A stretch of DNA of 5,816 nt. Origin: Zoogloeaceae bacterium (lineage in GTDB: Bacteria > Pseudomonadota > Gammaproteobacteria > Burkholderiales > Rhodocyclaceae). A program made the position numbers and the translations under genes. Positions 5,701 to 5,816 of this stretch are shown here, piece after piece (position 1 is the first letter of the stretch; each line of letters starts with the position of its first letter). A model generated the notes under the pieces. It worked only from the letters and a program-made list of their open reading frames with translations, was not told where the DNA came from and ran no database searches. The DNA is taken from the NCBI GenBank assembly GCA_031290535.1, contig JAITNI010000138.1:1-5816 (forward strand), in the 5' to 3' direction.

Positions 5701-5816
5701 ATGGGAACCGCGATAAAGAGGGCAGGAAAAAGTATTATGGCGGCAATGGCGATCAAGGCAGAACAACCTGATCAACACAAGGATTTCCGCATTCTCATGC
5801 CGGTTGTTCTGGCGCG
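5701..5816 (+). CDS. Possible start of an unidentified gene, cut by window end
   Basis: An open frame runs from ATG 5701 to the end of the window (38 whole codons), preceded by GGGAGG 3 bases upstream. In-frame ATGs at 5737 (with AGGA at 5724-5727) and 5746 are alternatives. The visible product, MGTAIKRAGKSIMAAMAIKA then EQPDQHKDFRILMPVVLA, is not recognised and is too short to classify. A short frame of this length can be open by chance, so this is tentative. A frame on the opposite strand (5562-5756) is judged spurious because it runs through dispersed repeats. Confidence 0.35.
   Translation, partial: MGTAIKRAGKSIMAAMAIKAEQPDQHKDFRILMPVVLA
5759..5811. repeat. Perfect 10-base inverted repeat near window end
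   Basis: CAGAACAACC (5759-5768) and GGTTGTTCTG (5802-5811) are perfect reverse complements separated by 33 bases, inside the tentative last reading frame. It could be a chance match, an operator or a stem; nothing visible decides. Confidence 0.4.

Noticed and set aside
5562..5756. Minus-strand frame with a hydrophobic N-terminus (MIAIAAIILF)
   Set aside because: Its second half translates the dispersed palindromic repeats (VRQAHHER), a well-known false-gene signature, and no ribosome binding site was evident.

Overview
The window carries most of a chromosomal isc (iron-sulfur cluster assembly) operon, all on the + strand, in the order iscS (3' half only) - iscU - iscA - [unrecognised gene] - hscB - hscA - fdx - iscX. 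This gene order and the close similarity of every product to the E. coli proteins point to a gamma- or betaproteobacterium. Counted lines of hscA are about 65% G+C. The intergenic DNA is full of short palindromic repeats, as in some repeat-rich environmental members of these classes. I cannot name a genus.

Layout. 1-633: the last 210 residues of the cysteine desulfurase IscS, beginning at the equivalent of E. coli residue 195, so the PLP lysine and the catalytic cysteine loop are both inside. 634-810: a 177-base gap, almost filled by a large C/G-rich inverted repeat that resembles a non-autonomous mobile element (copy 1). 811-1525: iscU and iscA, close together. 1526-2273: an A+T-richer block (about 45% G+C in counted lines). 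It holds a palindromic 30-base hairpin and a 149-codon gene of unknown function that is not part of the standard isc set. 2274-5283: hscB (GTG start), hscA, fdx (GTG start) and iscX, packed with 2-base, overlapping or very short junctions. 5284-5700: a 417-base non-coding stretch with a second copy of the large inverted repeat and several smaller repeats. 5701-end: the possible start of another gene, cut by the window edge.

How the genes work together. IscS takes sulfur from cysteine and passes it to the scaffold IscU, where a cluster forms; Fdx supplies electrons and IscX is thought to modulate IscS and iron supply. The Hsp70 HscA and its J-protein HscB act on IscU through its LPPVK motif to release the cluster to acceptors, and IscA serves as an A-type carrier. 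All visible key residues are intact, so the pathway looks functional.

The unusual parts are not the isc genes but what lies between them: copies of one inverted-repeat element in the iscS-iscU gap and just after iscX, an A+T-rich foreign-looking gene between iscA and hscB, and a nested cluster of repeats after the operon. I see no CRISPR array, RNA gene, transposase or clearly new multi-gene system.
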